In this document: piece by piece, positions 46,520 to 54,472 of the stretch
Position numbering within the stretch: position 1 is the first letter of the stretch
Layout of the letters: each line of letters begins with the position of its first letter
Assembly: GCA_964484195.1 (NCBI GenBank)
Contig: CAZAER010000017.1
Location: 1-64,000 of the forward strand
Direction: 5' to 3'
Source of the DNA: JALHOP01 sp964484195
GTDB lineage: Bacteria; Myxococcota; XYA12-FULL-58-9; JALHOP01
Length of the DNA stretch: 64,000 bases
Notes under the pieces: generated by a model
The model's database searches: none
What the model was told of the DNA's origin: nothing
Seen by the model: the letters and a program-made list of their open reading frames with translations, nothing else
Program-made: the position numbers and the translations under genes

Positions 46520-48838
46520 ATGGTGCGCATAGGCCGCCTCGCAGTAGCATCTGCCTTGTGGTGTGTCGCGCTCCCGGTCGACACGCGGGCCCAAGCCTTC
46601 CCGCCAATTTCGCGCGTGTCCGCTTCGCCGGAGCAGGCAATCGTCAATGAGCCAGTGCAATTCTGGGGCAGCGCTTCGATCGATCCCGATGGCGGACCGT
46701 CATCCCTCACGTACCTCTGGGACTTCGGGGACGGCACGAGCTCGACGGTTCCCGACCCAGTACATGTCTACACTTCGGTTCGAGCCTATGTAGCCACACT
46801 GACCGTCAGCGACGGGTTCGACAGCGCTGCGGCGACTGTAACCATTCATGTCTTGCTGCGGCCGCTTGCTGGCTCGTCCGCCCATTCAACAGCACTGGCG
46901 TTGAGCGATGATGGCAACCAGCTTTGGGTCGCCAATCCGGATTCTGGAAGTGTGACGCTCATCGACATCGCCGGGACGCCGTTCAAGGTCGCCGAAGTGC
47001 CTGCTTGCGCTGTCCCACGAACGCTTGCGGTTCACACGAGTCGTGGCGAGCTCCTGGTGGCTTGCCAAGGCAGCAACACACTTGCGGCAATCGATCTCAC
47101 GACGCGAAGCCTGGTCGCGATCGTCGCGACCGGCGCGGCTCCCTACGGCGTCGTCGTCGTTCCCGGCGATGGGGCTGTTCTCGTAAGCAATCAAGGAGAT
47201 TCGACGATCAGCGTCTTCACGCCGGACTTGGTCGATAAAAACCTGATGGCCGTCGCCGACGGACCGCGCGCCATAGCGGTCACAGCGGATGGCACTCGAG
47301 CCTTCGTCACGCATTACGTCACGCGTGGCGATAGCGGTATGGTGTCGGTGATCGATCTGGTGGCCAGCACCGTCGTTGCGTCGGCAACTCTCGCCGACGA
47401 CCCTGGCCCCGATACCTCGTCGTCCGGCCGCGGCGTTCCCAACCTGCTTTCAGTGGCAATCGTCGATCCAGCAGGGCGCTGGCTCTGGGTTGGAGGCCTC
47501 AAGTCCAACACGTCGGCGGGCCTCTACCGAAGAGGTGTAGCGATCGCCTCCGAAAATTGGGTGCGAGGGCTCGCGGCGCCCGTCAATATCGCCGCTGGCT
47601 CGGAAGTGATCGAGCGCCGCATCGACACCAACAACGCCGACAGCGTGAGCGCCATCGTTTTCTCGCCTGACGGCCGCTACGCCTACATGACGCATCAAGG
47701 CGCGGCAGCACTGTCGATCTATGATCTCTCGTTCGCGACCCTGTACCAGCCGGGTGACGGCAACACGGTACCGTTCGCCGCGCGGGTCGACGTGGGTGAC
47801 GCTCCGCAGGCGGTCGCCATGGCTGCCGACGGCACGCGCCTCTTCGTCAGCAACTATCTGTCGCGCGATCTCTCGGTCATCGACGTGAACGACCCCGCGA
47901 CGCCAGTCGTGCGCGCGACGCTTCCAGTCACCTCGGAGCCGCTCAACTCGCAGGTCATTCTCGGCAAGCGCCACTTTTACAGCAGCCGCGAACCGATGCA
48001 CTCGCGCAGCAATTACATCGCCTGCGCCTCGTGCCACCCCGACGGCGGTATGAGCGACGGCCGTGTCTGGGACTTCACGCAAAAGGGTGAAGGATTGCGC
48101 AACACCAAAGATCTACGCGGCGTTGCAGGGCTGGGCGACGGCCCTTTGCATTGGAGCGCCAACTTCGACGAGGTCCAAGATTTCGAGCTCGACATCATCA
48201 ACACCTTTCAGGGCACCGGGCTCGCCCACGACGGATTGTCGCCCAATCCGTCGCTCGGCTCCTCGAACGCCGGGCGCAGCGTCGACCTCGACGCGCTCGC
48301 CGCCTACGTCAGCTCGCTCACCGAGCCACCGCCAAGTCCGCTACGGTCCGCCGATGGCTCATTGAGCGCCGCGGCGCGGCGGGGGCGCGCTCTATTTTTT
48401 TCAGCGACGCTGCGCTGTACCGAATGCCACCCACCGCCCCGTTACACGGTGAGCTCAACCGACGCGCCGTCCGACGTCGGCACCATCTCCGTGGCGAGTG
48501 GCGGGCGGCTTGGTGCGACGCTTTCGGGCATCGACGTCCCCAGCCTTGTTGGCGCATGGGCCAGCGCCCCATATTTTCACGACGGCAGCGCGGCGAGTCT
48601 GCGCGACGTGTTCCGCGGCCGCGCGAGCGTACTCGAAGCGCAGCTAACGGCTGACCTGCCTCCAGCAGAGCTCGCGGATCTCGAGGCGTTCATTCTCTCA
48701 CTCGACGCCCACGACGACACGCCCATCGTCGAGCCCGGCGGCTGTCGAGGCGCTCATGCTACATTGTGGACGGTGCTGGTGCTGCTGGCGGGGTGGGCGC
48801 GCCGCATCCGTCGAGGCAGAGGGGATAAATATGAATAG
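46520..48838 (+). CDS. PKD/beta-propeller di-haem cytochrome-c-peroxidase-like surface protein (MYXO-CTERM)
   Basis: 772 residues from the ATG at 46520. In order: a signal peptide (MVRIGRLAVASALWCVALPVDTRAQ); a PKD domain (LTYLWDFGDGTSS, ~75-87); a YVTN-type seven-bladed propeller (LALSDDGNQLWVANPDSGSVTLID and repeats, ~120-480); then two c-type haem motifs, CASCH (~495) and CTECH (~630), with APYFHDGSAASL as in MauG/cytochrome peroxidases. It ends GGCRGAHA, a hydrophobic stretch and RRIRRG, a MYXO-CTERM-like sorting tail. It is likely a surface-anchored redox protein. The 3' end overlaps the next gene by eight bases. Confidence 0.8.
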   Translation: MVRIGRLAVASALWCVALPVDTRAQAFPPISRVSASPEQAIVNEPVQFWGSASIDPDGGPSSLTYLWDFGDGTSSTVPDPVHVYTSVRAYVATLTVSDGFDSAAATVTIHVLLRPLAGSSAHSTALALSDDGNQLWVANPDSGSVTLIDIAGTPFKVAEVPACAVPRTLAVHTSRGELLVACQGSNTLAAIDLTTRSLVAIVATGAAPYGVVVVPGDGAVLVSNQGDSTISVFTPDLVDKNLMAVADGPRAIAVTADGTRAFVTHYVTRGDSGMVSVIDLVASTVVASATLADDPGPDTSSSGRGVPNLLSVAIVDPAGRWLWVGGLKSNTSAGLYRRGVAIASENWVRGLAAPVNIAAGSEVIERRIDTNNADSVSAIVFSPDGRYAYMTHQGAAALSIYDLSFATLYQPGDGNTVPFAARVDVGDAPQAVAMAADGTRLFVSNYLSRDLSVIDVNDPATPVVRATLPVTSEPLNSQVILGKRHFYSSREPMHSRSNYIACASCHPDGGMSDGRVWDFTQKGEGLRNTKDLRGVAGLGDGPLHWSANFDEVQDFELDIINTFQGTGLAHDGLSPNPSLGSSNAGRSVDLDALAAYVSSLTEPPPSPLRSADGSLSAAARRGRALFFSATLRCTECHPPPRYTVSSTDAPSDVGTISVASGGRLGATLSGIDVPSLVGAWASAPYFHDGSAASLRDVFRGRASVLEAQLTADLPPAELADLEAFILSLDAHDDTPIVEPGGCRGAHATLWTVLVLLAGWARRIRRGRGDKYE

Positions 48839-51800
48839 GTACGTTCTCGTTTCACTCCTCATCCTGCCCACGTCGGCACTCGCCGCCTGGAGCGGCTTCA
48901 TTGATCAGAGCGTCACACTCGCCACCGACACGTTCAGCTTCGGTGGCAGCAATCCTGTCGCTGGCGACAGCAACGAGAACTACTACGACGGTGACTTCGG
49001 GGACTTCGACGGTGACGGCATGCTCGACCGGGCTCTGATCTCTCGGTACGGGCTGCTCCTGAACACCGGCGGCGGCGTTATGACACCGATTGCCAACACC
49101 ATCACGGGCGGCACGTATCAATTCGGCGACAAAGATGCGATCGGCAACGACGCGGTCGAGCTCGTCGATGTCGACGGCGACGGCGACTTAGACAGCATTC
49201 AGGGTGGCAATGGCGAGGCGCTCAAGCTGCAAATCAATCGTCAGGGTCGCTTCAACATCAAGTGGTCGAAGTCGAGCACTGCCAAGCGCATCATCGGCGT
49301 GGATATCGAACGCGACGGCGACGTCGACCTCGTGGTTTCTGGGTGTTTCTGCTTGAGCCGCAATTGCGGACAGCCTGACGGTTTCAAGCTCTGGGTGAAC
49401 GACGGCGCGGGGAACTTCGGCGATGAGACCAATGCGCGAGGCCTCGCCTACGGCAACAAGTTAGTGGCCGGGGTGGTCGCGGGTGACATCGACCGCGACG
49501 GCGATTTCGACCTGGTGATGGCGAGCGGCGACACCACTGGCGCGGGCGCGCCCGCCGGCTCGTCGATGAAGATGTTGGCGCTCTTCAACAACGGGGCCGG
49601 TGTTTTCACCGAGGATGCGTTCTTCGACATCCCGGCTGCTGTCGCGGATCTCGCGACCTGGGGTGCCGGGATCGGCATGGACGGCAACGGTAATCTGGAC
49701 CTCGGCGACATCGATGGCGACGGCGACCTCGATGCAGTGGTCTCGGCCTTTGGTCCCATGGGTGGTCACGCAAGTGTCTACTACGCACTCTTCGTCAATG
49801 ATGGCAGCGGAGGGTTCTCCGAGCAGTCGGCGGCGCGCTTCGACGTAGGTACCTATAGCGGCGTGCTCTTTGCTTCGCGCATCAAGTTCGTCGACGTCGA
49901 TCATGACAACGATTTCGACATCGTCGCCTACGTTCAAGGTGACGGTGACACCTACGACCTGCAGGACAACAACCTGCAGCTCTTTGTGAACGACGGCGCC
50001 GGCAACTTCAGGTTCGACGCGACTGCCTTCGCACCGATCGCCCCAGTGAACGGCGGCATCATGTCTTTCGACGTCGCCGACTACACTGGCGACGGTGCGG
50101 CCGACCTCTGGGTTGGCCAGCAGGGCGGACCGGTTCTCGCCTATGTCAACACGTACGTTGATCCAAGTGGCGTGCCGAGCGACACCCCCCGGGAGCTACG
50201 GGTCGTCTCGACTGCTGGCGGGGTAGAGCTCGGATGGAAGCCGCCGCCCTTTGCCTCCACTGTGCGCGCCTATCGGCTTTACCGCAGCGCCTCGCCTGGT
50301 CTTCCGGTCCGCGATCGCGTGCTCATCAAGCGTGTTGGTTTGACTTCGCACGGCGACGAGTCGTTCATTGCGCCGCTCAATCCCACGACCGCGGCGCTCG
50401 AGCTCGGTGATCCGTCGGTGACGCTGGCGAGCGGAGGGGAGATCCGTTTCACGGACACCACCGCCGCCGTGGGAGTTACCTACTTCTATTCGGTGGTCCA
50501 CATTGGCTACGAAACCAAGGCCAGCGCTCCCTCTCTCGAAGTCGCGGCCAGCGTTCCGCCTGTCGCTGTAGCGGACACGATCCCTCCAGAGCTCGCTATC
50601 GTGAGCCCAATCACGCAAGACTGGTCCGCGTCTCCGCGAGTTGTCCTGCACTATGGAGACGGTGGGAGCGGCATCAACCTCGCCAGCCTGAGCGTATCGT
50701 TCGACAAGGATTTGGGTTTGCCCGGAAGTGGAGGGCGTGCCGCAGGGACGAACGTCAGCGACATCTTTTTCCGCAAGGATGGCAGTAGTTACGTTGCCGC
50801 CCTCGCCGGAGCGCTGAAGCTAACCACTGGGCTCGTGACCATGACCGCGAGCATCGCCGACCTCGCTGGCAATGCCACGACGAAGCAAGTGACCTTCAAC
50901 GTCGAGCTCGTTGCGGCGCAACCGCCGACCGCCGCGCTGAGCGCGAGTACGAGTAGCGGCGCGGCGCCGCTCGAGGTGAGCTTCGACGGATCGGCCTCCA
51001 GCGACAGCGACGGCAAGGTCGTGCGCTGGGAGTGGTCCTTCGGTGATGGCGCGATCGCTCTTGGGCGCGAGGTCACGCACACCTTCGCCTATGGCGGAAC
51101 CTTCACGGTCGTCTTGCTGGTTCGCGACAATGAGGGTGGGGTCGCGACGGCATCGACAAACATCACGGTAAGCGGGCCGCCGGCGAGCTGCACCACGGGG
51201 GCAACGCAGCCGTGCTATCCGGCGGACCCTAGCACACAGGGGATCGGTCGTTGTCGCGCCGGGTCGCAAGTTTGTGTCGATGGTGCTTGGGCGTCGTGCA
51301 GCGGGGAGACGACGCCCCTGCCGGAGAGCTGCAACGGCGAGGACGACGATTGCGACGGGGACAGCGACGAGGTTTGGCCCGAGATAGGGACGACCTGCAG
51401 CGGCGGGCTGGGAGCTTGCGCGGTCAGCGGCGAATGGAGGTGTCGGGGCGACGGCGCGGCGTCGGAGTGTTCCAGCGCGGCTAGCTCACCCGGCGTCGAG
51501 CTCTGTGAGGGGGCGGTCGATGAGGACTGCGATGGCACGGTCGATGACGGCTGCCCGTGCGCCGGCGGGAGTCGAAGCTGCTATGGCGGACCGAGCGAAA
51601 CTCAGGGCGTCGGAGCCTGTGTTCCTGGGGTCCAGACGTGCGTGGACGGGATCTGGAACGTCTGCTCTGGCCAGACTCTGCCTGCCGACGAGATCTGCGG
51701 CGACAGAATCGACAACGACTGCGATGGCATCACCGATGTTGCCGATGACGGGGGCTGCGCTCCCAAGAGCGATGGGAACCAGGGGAAGGTGAGCGACAGT

Positions 51801-51896
51801 TGCAGCTCCAGCACCCTGGCTGACCCAATGTGGCTCCTGGCGCTCGCGGTACCGGCCATCGCGCGCCGTCGAAATCGCGGAGACACCAAGCGCTGA
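48831..51896 (+). CDS. FG-GAP/PKD/MopE-repeat surface protein (MYXO-CTERM)
   Basis: 1021 residues from the ATG at 48831 (GAGGCAGAGGGG upstream). A signal peptide (LVSLLILPTSALAA) precedes at least six FG-GAP/VCBS calcium-binding repeats (VDVDGDGDLDS, DIDRDGDFDLV, DIDGDGDLDAV, DVDHDNDFDIV). Then come fibronectin-like and PKD (GDGAIALGREVTHTF) domains and three Cys-rich MopE repeats (CNGEDDDCDGDSDE, AVDEDCDGTVDDGC, RIDNDCDGITD). The C-terminus is a MYXO-CTERM tail (CSSS, hydrophobic segment, ARRRNRG). MopE-type repeats bind metal in some proteins. It is translationally linked to the cytochrome gene. Confidence 0.82.
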   Translation: MNRYVLVSLLILPTSALAAWSGFIDQSVTLATDTFSFGGSNPVAGDSNENYYDGDFGDFDGDGMLDRALISRYGLLLNTGGGVMTPIANTITGGTYQFGDKDAIGNDAVELVDVDGDGDLDSIQGGNGEALKLQINRQGRFNIKWSKSSTAKRIIGVDIERDGDVDLVVSGCFCLSRNCGQPDGFKLWVNDGAGNFGDETNARGLAYGNKLVAGVVAGDIDRDGDFDLVMASGDTTGAGAPAGSSMKMLALFNNGAGVFTEDAFFDIPAAVADLATWGAGIGMDGNGNLDLGDIDGDGDLDAVVSAFGPMGGHASVYYALFVNDGSGGFSEQSAARFDVGTYSGVLFASRIKFVDVDHDNDFDIVAYVQGDGDTYDLQDNNLQLFVNDGAGNFRFDATAFAPIAPVNGGIMSFDVADYTGDGAADLWVGQQGGPVLAYVNTYVDPSGVPSDTPRELRVVSTAGGVELGWKPPPFASTVRAYRLYRSASPGLPVRDRVLIKRVGLTSHGDESFIAPLNPTTAALELGDPSVTLASGGEIRFTDTTAAVGVTYFYSVVHIGYETKASAPSLEVAASVPPVAVADTIPPELAIVSPITQDWSASPRVVLHYGDGGSGINLASLSVSFDKDLGLPGSGGRAAGTNVSDIFFRKDGSSYVAALAGALKLTTGLVTMTASIADLAGNATTKQVTFNVELVAAQPPTAALSASTSSGAAPLEVSFDGSASSDSDGKVVRWEWSFGDGAIALGREVTHTFAYGGTFTVVLLVRDNEGGVATASTNITVSGPPASCTTGATQPCYPADPSTQGIGRCRAGSQVCVDGAWASCSGETTPLPESCNGEDDDCDGDSDEVWPEIGTTCSGGLGACAVSGEWRCRGDGAASECSSAASSPGVELCEGAVDEDCDGTVDDGCPCAGGSRSCYGGPSETQGVGACVPGVQTCVDGIWNVCSGQTLPADEICGDRIDNDCDGITDVADDGGCAPKSDGNQGKVSDSCSSSTLADPMWLLALAVPAIARRRNRGDTKR

Positions 51897-51935
51897 TGAG
51901 TCGAGGTCGACCGAATCGACCACCCTGGCTGTTAC

Positions 51936-51967
51936 AACGTACGTTACTTGTGACGTGATCAGTCACA
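51936..51967. promoter_or_regulatory. Paired palindromes upstream of the second oxidoreductase
   Basis: AACGTACGTT (51936-51945, perfect) is followed three bases later by TGTGAC-N7-GTCACA (51949-51967). The latter resembles a CRP/FNR-type site but with a longer spacer than the standard N6 core. They lie about 120 bases upstream of the oxidoreductase ATG at 52089. Confidence 0.5.
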
Positions 51968-52088
51968 GGGGGCGGGCGACGGCGCATGGTTTTCATACAG
52001 TCCAATCGCGGTGTGGCGGGCATGCGCCTTGCTTCCAGTGCATGGACCCGGACATGACCAGAGCCGTAGGGGTTCCGAGGCTGAACCA

Positions 52089-53303
52089 ATGTACGTGATC
52101 GTCGGCGCCGGCGTAGCTGGGACCGCAGCTGTCGAGAGCATGCGCCGGCACGGCTACACGGGAACGATCATCGTCGTGAGCGACGAGCAGGATGTGTCCT
52201 GCTTCCGGCCAGCGCTGTCGCGAGAGTATTTGACCGACGACCCGCAGGACGGCGGGTCGATGCAAATGGGTCCCTCCGCGTCTGATGAGAGGTTCGGGGC
52301 GATTTGCAAACGCGGCGTCGCAGTGACTCACATTGATCCGGGATTGCGGACAGTGGTGTTGGCGACGGACGAGACTTTGCAATACGAGCGCTTGCTCATC
52401 GCTACAGGTGGACAGCCTAAACGGCTGGACATCAGCGGCTCGCGGCTCGACGGGGTCCACCGCTTGCGTCGCCTCGGCGATGCGATGCGATTACGCGAGG
52501 CATTACGCAATGCTGGATCCGTGCTCGTCATCGGCGCCGGCCCTCTTGGTTTGGACGTCGCGCATGCAGCTGTGCGGATGGGAAGGAAGCGAGTCACCGT
52601 CATCGACCAAAACGCTGCGCCGCTCGCATCGATGATGCCGCAGCTTCTGGGTACCGCTGTGAAACACCACCTCCAAGGCGAGGGGATGGAATTTCGTTTC
52701 GGCGCGCGACCGCGAAAAATCGTGGGCAACGAACGCGCCGAAGGCGTCACCCTCGACGATGGGGTCTTCATTCCTTGTGAGCTGGTTTTCGTGGCGATAG
52801 GAATGACTCCGACACTGCCATCCATTCGCGGCATCGAATCGACTTCTGCGGAGCTGCCCGTAGACACCTTCATGCGCACCGAGCTGCCGGACATATTCTG
52901 TGCAGGCGAGGCAGCGTCCGTCAGCGATTCGAACGGGTTTCGAATCCCGTCCCGAACCTTCCACGAGGCATTCGAGCAAGGTTCGGTGGCAGGTGCTTCG
53001 ATGGCGGGTCGGCTCGACCGTCCATACGTGCAGACGCGTCACTTCCGGACGCGCTATGGGGATGCTGCGCTGTGCATGGTTGGAAGCTTCACCGCCGGAG
53101 ATGTTGTCGTGAAGCGTGGTGACCTCACGAGCTGTGCGGTATTCGCCCTGCGCGATGGCGCGCTGGTTGGTGCGGGGGCTTTCAACCGCCCAGGTGACGC
53201 CGCCACGATATCGCGTATCAAGTTCGGCAGCTTGTTTCCGACGGCACAAATGCTACAGGACCCCTCGTTCGACCTCACGAAACTGACGCCGCGAAGGAAG
53301 TAG
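52089..53303 (+). CDS. FAD-dependent pyridine nucleotide-disulfide-type oxidoreductase, paralogue
   Basis: 404 residues from the ATG at 52089. FAD motif GAGVAGTAAVESM starts at residue 5, the NAD(P) motif VIGAGPLGLDVAHA near 145 and IFCAGEAAS near 274. Layout and several segments (ESMRRHGYTG, FRPALSREYL) parallel the 1085-2260 protein, so the two are diverged paralogues at opposite ends of the conjugative block. It likely reduces a small electron carrier. It is a single gene with operator-like palindromes upstream and a short hairpin (53312-53333) after the stop. Confidence 0.85.
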   Translation: MYVIVGAGVAGTAAVESMRRHGYTGTIIVVSDEQDVSCFRPALSREYLTDDPQDGGSMQMGPSASDERFGAICKRGVAVTHIDPGLRTVVLATDETLQYERLLIATGGQPKRLDISGSRLDGVHRLRRLGDAMRLREALRNAGSVLVIGAGPLGLDVAHAAVRMGRKRVTVIDQNAAPLASMMPQLLGTAVKHHLQGEGMEFRFGARPRKIVGNERAEGVTLDDGVFIPCELVFVAIGMTPTLPSIRGIESTSAELPVDTFMRTELPDIFCAGEAASVSDSNGFRIPSRTFHEAFEQGSVAGASMAGRLDRPYVQTRHFRTRYGDAALCMVGSFTAGDVVVKRGDLTSCAVFALRDGALVGAGAFNRPGDAATISRIKFGSLFPTAQMLQDPSFDLTKLTPRRK

Positions 53304-53360
53304 CAAAACTCTGCTTGGTCGCGTTGCCAAGCACATCTGCATGGCGCACAACTATTCACG

Positions 53361-53702
53361 ATGAAGACACTTTGGTGCTGGCGCTGCCGAGCCGATGTGC
53401 CGATGTTCGACGAGGTCGAGTTCCGCCGACTAGAGGACGCGCATCGGCGCTGCTCGGAGGATGTGAAAGAGGGTTGTCGTGCGCCGAATGCAGACGTCGT
53501 GGCGCTGGTCAACGCACGCTTCGAGCCGATGCGCCGCTTGTATTCGGAGATGACCGGCCTAGCTGAGTCCAACCACCTCGCGATCTTGCACCACCGCATT
53601 TCGTTGTGCGGCCCGCCATGTAGCCAATGTGGCAAGGTCTTGCGCACGCCAAAGTCGAGGCAATGTATCGAGTGCGGCCACAGACGCGATCCCGGCGACT
53701 GA
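53361..53702 (+). CDS. Small zinc-ribbon protein
   Basis: 113 residues. It starts MKTLWCWRCRADVPM (CxxC) and ends with GPPCSQCGKVLRTPKSRQCIECGHR (two further CxxC), so two zinc sites or one composite site are possible. The centre is helical (RFEPMRRLYSEMTGLAESNHLAILHHRI). Proteins of this design are widespread and uncharacterised. It stands between the oxidoreductase and methyltransferase genes. Confidence 0.65.
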   Translation: MKTLWCWRCRADVPMFDEVEFRRLEDAHRRCSEDVKEGCRAPNADVVALVNARFEPMRRLYSEMTGLAESNHLAILHHRISLCGPPCSQCGKVLRTPKSRQCIECGHRRDPGD

Positions 53703-53768
53703 AATGACTAAGTGTCCGCTACAGCGGGCGGCGTGCTTGCGAGCCATAACGAACGCGCGTGGTGAACG

Positions 53769-54401
53769 ATGGGTAATCGAGAATACTGGGAGCGGCACGC
53801 GCGCGCGTACGACGCTTCTCTGCGCGTCTTGCTCGGCGGACCATTGCCACGAATGTTGGAGCTGGTGCATGACGCCGTCCGCGGCTGCGAGCAGGTGCTG
53901 GAAGTGGCCGCAGGCACAGGCGTCGTCACTACCGCGATCGCGCAATCGGCGGGCACCGTCATCGCCACGGACTACGCAGCGGCCATGGTCGCGATCCTCG
54001 CTCAGAGGGTGCGCGATGCGGGCTTCGGTAACGTCACCTGTGTGCAGGCTGACTTGTACGAGCTTCGCTACCGCACGGGTGAATTCGACGCCGTCGTCGC
54101 TGCCAATGTACTTCATCTGGTCCCGGACTTGCCCGGTGCTCTCGCAGCGCTGCGACGTGTGCTCCGTCAAGGCGGACGTCTGATCATACCGACCTTCTGC
54201 CATAATGAGACGGCGCTGTCGTGGCTGATCTCTCGAGCGCTCGCGGTGACCGGCTTCCCCAGTCATCGTCGGTTCACGAGCCTGTCGCTACGCACCGCCG
54301 TGGAGCAAGCCGGTCTGAAAATCACTCGGGTGGAGACGCTACGCGGGCTCATTCCGATCGGTTACGTCGAGGGCACGTTCGAGCCGGGGGGGGCCTTGTG
54401 A
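53769..54401 (+). CDS. Class I SAM-dependent methyltransferase
   Basis: 210 residues. Rossmann motif I is VLEVAAGTGVVTTAI (~41-55), the acidic end of strand 2 lies in VIATDYAAAM, motif III is VQADLYELRY, and FDAVVAANVLHLVPD lies near 107-121, all in UbiE/COQ5-like order. The substrate cannot be told; the small size suggests a small molecule or lipid. It is convergent with the Cu+-ATPase gene. Confidence 0.82.
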   Translation: MGNREYWERHARAYDASLRVLLGGPLPRMLELVHDAVRGCEQVLEVAAGTGVVTTAIAQSAGTVIATDYAAAMVAILAQRVRDAGFGNVTCVQADLYELRYRTGEFDAVVAANVLHLVPDLPGALAALRRVLRQGGRLIIPTFCHNETALSWLISRALAVTGFPSHRRFTSLSLRTAVEQAGLKITRVETLRGLIPIGYVEGTFEPGGAL

Positions 54402-54472
54402 TAGCTCGCCTCGCTCGAGTGGTCGGTGTCGGCCATGCTTAGCATCATTTGACGATACGATCCTGGGCATCT

